Shown here: piece after piece, positions 6,473 to 7,462 of the stretch | Layout of the letters: each line of letters opens with the position of its first letter | Position numbering within the stretch: the stretch's first letter is position 1 | NCBI GenBank assembly: GCA_002686135.1 | Contig: NZAO01000082.1 | Span: 1-7,462, forward strand | Source: Rhodospirillaceae bacterium | Lineage (GTDB): Bacteria > Pseudomonadota > Alphaproteobacteria > UBA11136 | Reading direction: 5' to 3' | Length of the DNA: 7,462 nt | Program-made: the position numbers and the translations under genes | Notes under the pieces: model-generated | Told to the model about the DNA's origin: nothing | Database searches by the model: none | What the model saw: only the letters and a program-made list of their open reading frames with translations

Positions 6473-6944
6473 GGCTTCACAGAGGCTTCTTGATGGCTGC
6501 CACCGGAGAGGCATAGGTCTCGTCACGGCTGAATCCTGTACCGGAGGTCTGCTTGCCGGCTGCCTCACCGCCGTGCCCGGGGCATCGGATGTGTTCATCT
6601 ACGGCTTCATTACCTATGCCAACGAAGCCAAGACCGAGATTCTCGGCGTACCTGAAGCCCTGCTGATCGAGCATGGCGCGGTCAGCGAAGAGGTGGCGCT
6701 GGCCATGGCCGAGGGTGCGAGACGAACCTCACACGCCGTCCTCGCCATGGCGGTGACGGGCATCGCCGGGCCTGGCGGCGGCACGGCGGAAAAACCGGTG
6801 GGATTGGTGCATCTGGCGGTTGTCACGAGGAAAACCCTCCATGAGCGCCATGAGTTTTCCGGAAACCGTGACGAGATCAGGCTGGCCGTGGTGGCGGCGG
6901 TACTGGAGCTAGGCCTGAAGGCCCTCGGGGATGCGGCCACTTGA
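6450..6944 (+). CDS. pncC: CinA C-terminal domain protein, nicotinamide-nucleotide amidohydrolase (PncC)
   Basis: The enzyme deamidates NMN to nicotinate mononucleotide and so returns it to NAD synthesis. The 164 residues are a stand-alone CinA C-terminal domain, without the N-terminal molybdopterin-binding-like part of long CinA. Family motifs are LVTAESCTGGLLAG (24-37, S29 the expected nucleophile), YGFITYANEAKTEILGV (51-67, K61), GAVSEEVALAMAEG (76-89), AVTGIAGPGGGTAEKPVGLV (101-120) and FSGNRDEIR (136-144). The active-site elements appear complete. The chosen ATG at 6450 lies inside the end of pgpA and has no Shine-Dalgarno; TTG at 6465 comes too soon after AAGGA to be a better start. The next gene begins inside the TGA as TTGA. 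Genes of this form follow pgpA and ispDF in many Alphaproteobacteria. Confidence 0.93.
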   Translation: MFSKELLEASQRLLDGCHRRGIGLVTAESCTGGLLAGCLTAVPGASDVFIYGFITYANEAKTEILGVPEALLIEHGAVSEEVALAMAEGARRTSHAVLAMAVTGIAGPGGGTAEKPVGLVHLAVVTRKTLHERHEFSGNRDEIRLAVVAAVLELGLKALGDAAT

Positions 6945-7462
6945 CGCAAAAGGTTGGCGAAGTCACATCGCAAGAGCCAGCAGAAGAATCATCAGCCGAA
7001 GGCCTTACTTTCCCCGTTCTTCTCTGGGTAACACTCGCCATTGCCGGCCTTTTCTTCACTTTAACCCTTGCCATTTACTGGTTCGATACCCCACAAACCC
7101 CGGTCGAGCGAGCACTAGGGCTGAGCGAGATTGGATTTCTGGCCGGGCTTCTGGCCCAGAACGTGGCCATTTTCGGAAGCCTTTACGGAGTTCTGGTGTG
7201 GTGGCGGGGGATTTCCTGGAGAGACTTAGGCCTGCGCCCGGCTCGGAAGAAATGGCTGAAAACAACTGGGTTCATCATCCTCGTCTTCTTTCCCCTTACC
7301 CTAACCCTGGAAATGGCCATGGAGCATTTCCTGGGCTTTTCCCTCAAGGATCTGGTCCTTGGGATATACGCGCCCTATGGCTTTTCCTGGCTGAGCGCCA
7401 GCGGCCTGATCGTAATCGGGGGGATGATGGCCCCGGTGGCCGAGGAGCTCTATTTCAGGGGC
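6941..7462 (+). CDS. CPBP-family intramembrane metalloprotease (CAAX/Abi type), C-terminus off the right edge
   Basis: The first 174 residues of a membrane protein of the CPBP family, relatives of eukaryotic CAAX prenyl proteases; bacterial members act in bacteriocin immunity or processing, or are unassigned. The frame starts at TTG 6941, which overlaps the cinA TGA as TTGA, and stays open to the window end. The N-terminus is soluble and Glu/Ser-rich (about 1-22), followed by hydrophobic segments near 24-47, 64-87, 108-124 and 157-167. The family landmarks are WRDLGLRPA (93-101) before the third helix and VAEELYFRG at the edge, where E168, E169 and R173 form the EExxxR catalytic motif. The remaining metal ligands (downstream FxxxH and HxxxN-type motifs) would lie outside the window. 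A GGGG at 6927-6930 is a possible ribosome-binding sequence. The specific substrate cannot be inferred. Confidence 0.85.
   Translation, partial: MTQKVGEVTSQEPAEESSAEGLTFPVLLWVTLAIAGLFFTLTLAIYWFDTPQTPVERALGLSEIGFLAGLLAQNVAIFGSLYGVLVWWRGISWRDLGLRPARKKWLKTTGFIILVFFPLTLTLEMAMEHFLGFSLKDLVLGIYAPYGFSWLSASGLIVIGGMMAPVAEELYFRG

Overview
The window looks like core chromosome of an alphaproteobacterium, probably an early-branching or Rhodospirillales-like lineage. This rests on two layouts known from that class: the dusB(nifR3)-ntrB-ntrC operon, and a fused ispDF gene followed by pgpA and a short cinA, with the two blocks facing away from each other. Species cannot be named from the sequence. No rRNA, tRNA, CRISPR array, transposase or phage gene is visible.

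Layout, left to right. Positions 1-2875 (minus strand) hold the nitrogen-control operon, read dusB -> ntrB -> ntrC, with stop/start overlaps at both junctions; ntrC runs off the left edge. Positions 2989-4473 (minus strand) hold three more genes in the order secreted small protein -> 79-aa unrecognised protein -> YpjD/CcsA-like membrane protein. This set lies between the two conserved blocks and is the least ordinary part of the window. The 79-aa gene (3836-4075) has no ATG, GTG or TTG start but fits a CTG start that overlaps the upstream stop codon by four bases. Positions 4474-4732 are a divergent control region with a perfect 9-bp-arm inverted repeat. Positions 4733-7462 (plus strand) hold ispDF, pgpA, cinA/pncC and the first 174 codons of a CPBP-family membrane protease gene, which runs off the right edge.

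How the genes work together. NtrB and NtrC form a two-component pair that senses nitrogen status and drives sigma-54 promoters; DusB modifies tRNA and is linked to them by operon structure rather than chemistry. IspDF makes isoprenoid precursors, PgpA completes phosphatidylglycerol, and the short CinA recycles NMN for the NAD pool: a housekeeping row. The inserted trio (signal-peptide protein, small soluble protein, eight-helix YpjD-like protein) suggests an envelope or haem-related role, but this is inference. Many starts in the window lack a clear Shine-Dalgarno sequence and depend on overlaps (ATGA, GTGA, TTGA, possibly CTGA), so translational coupling appears common here.
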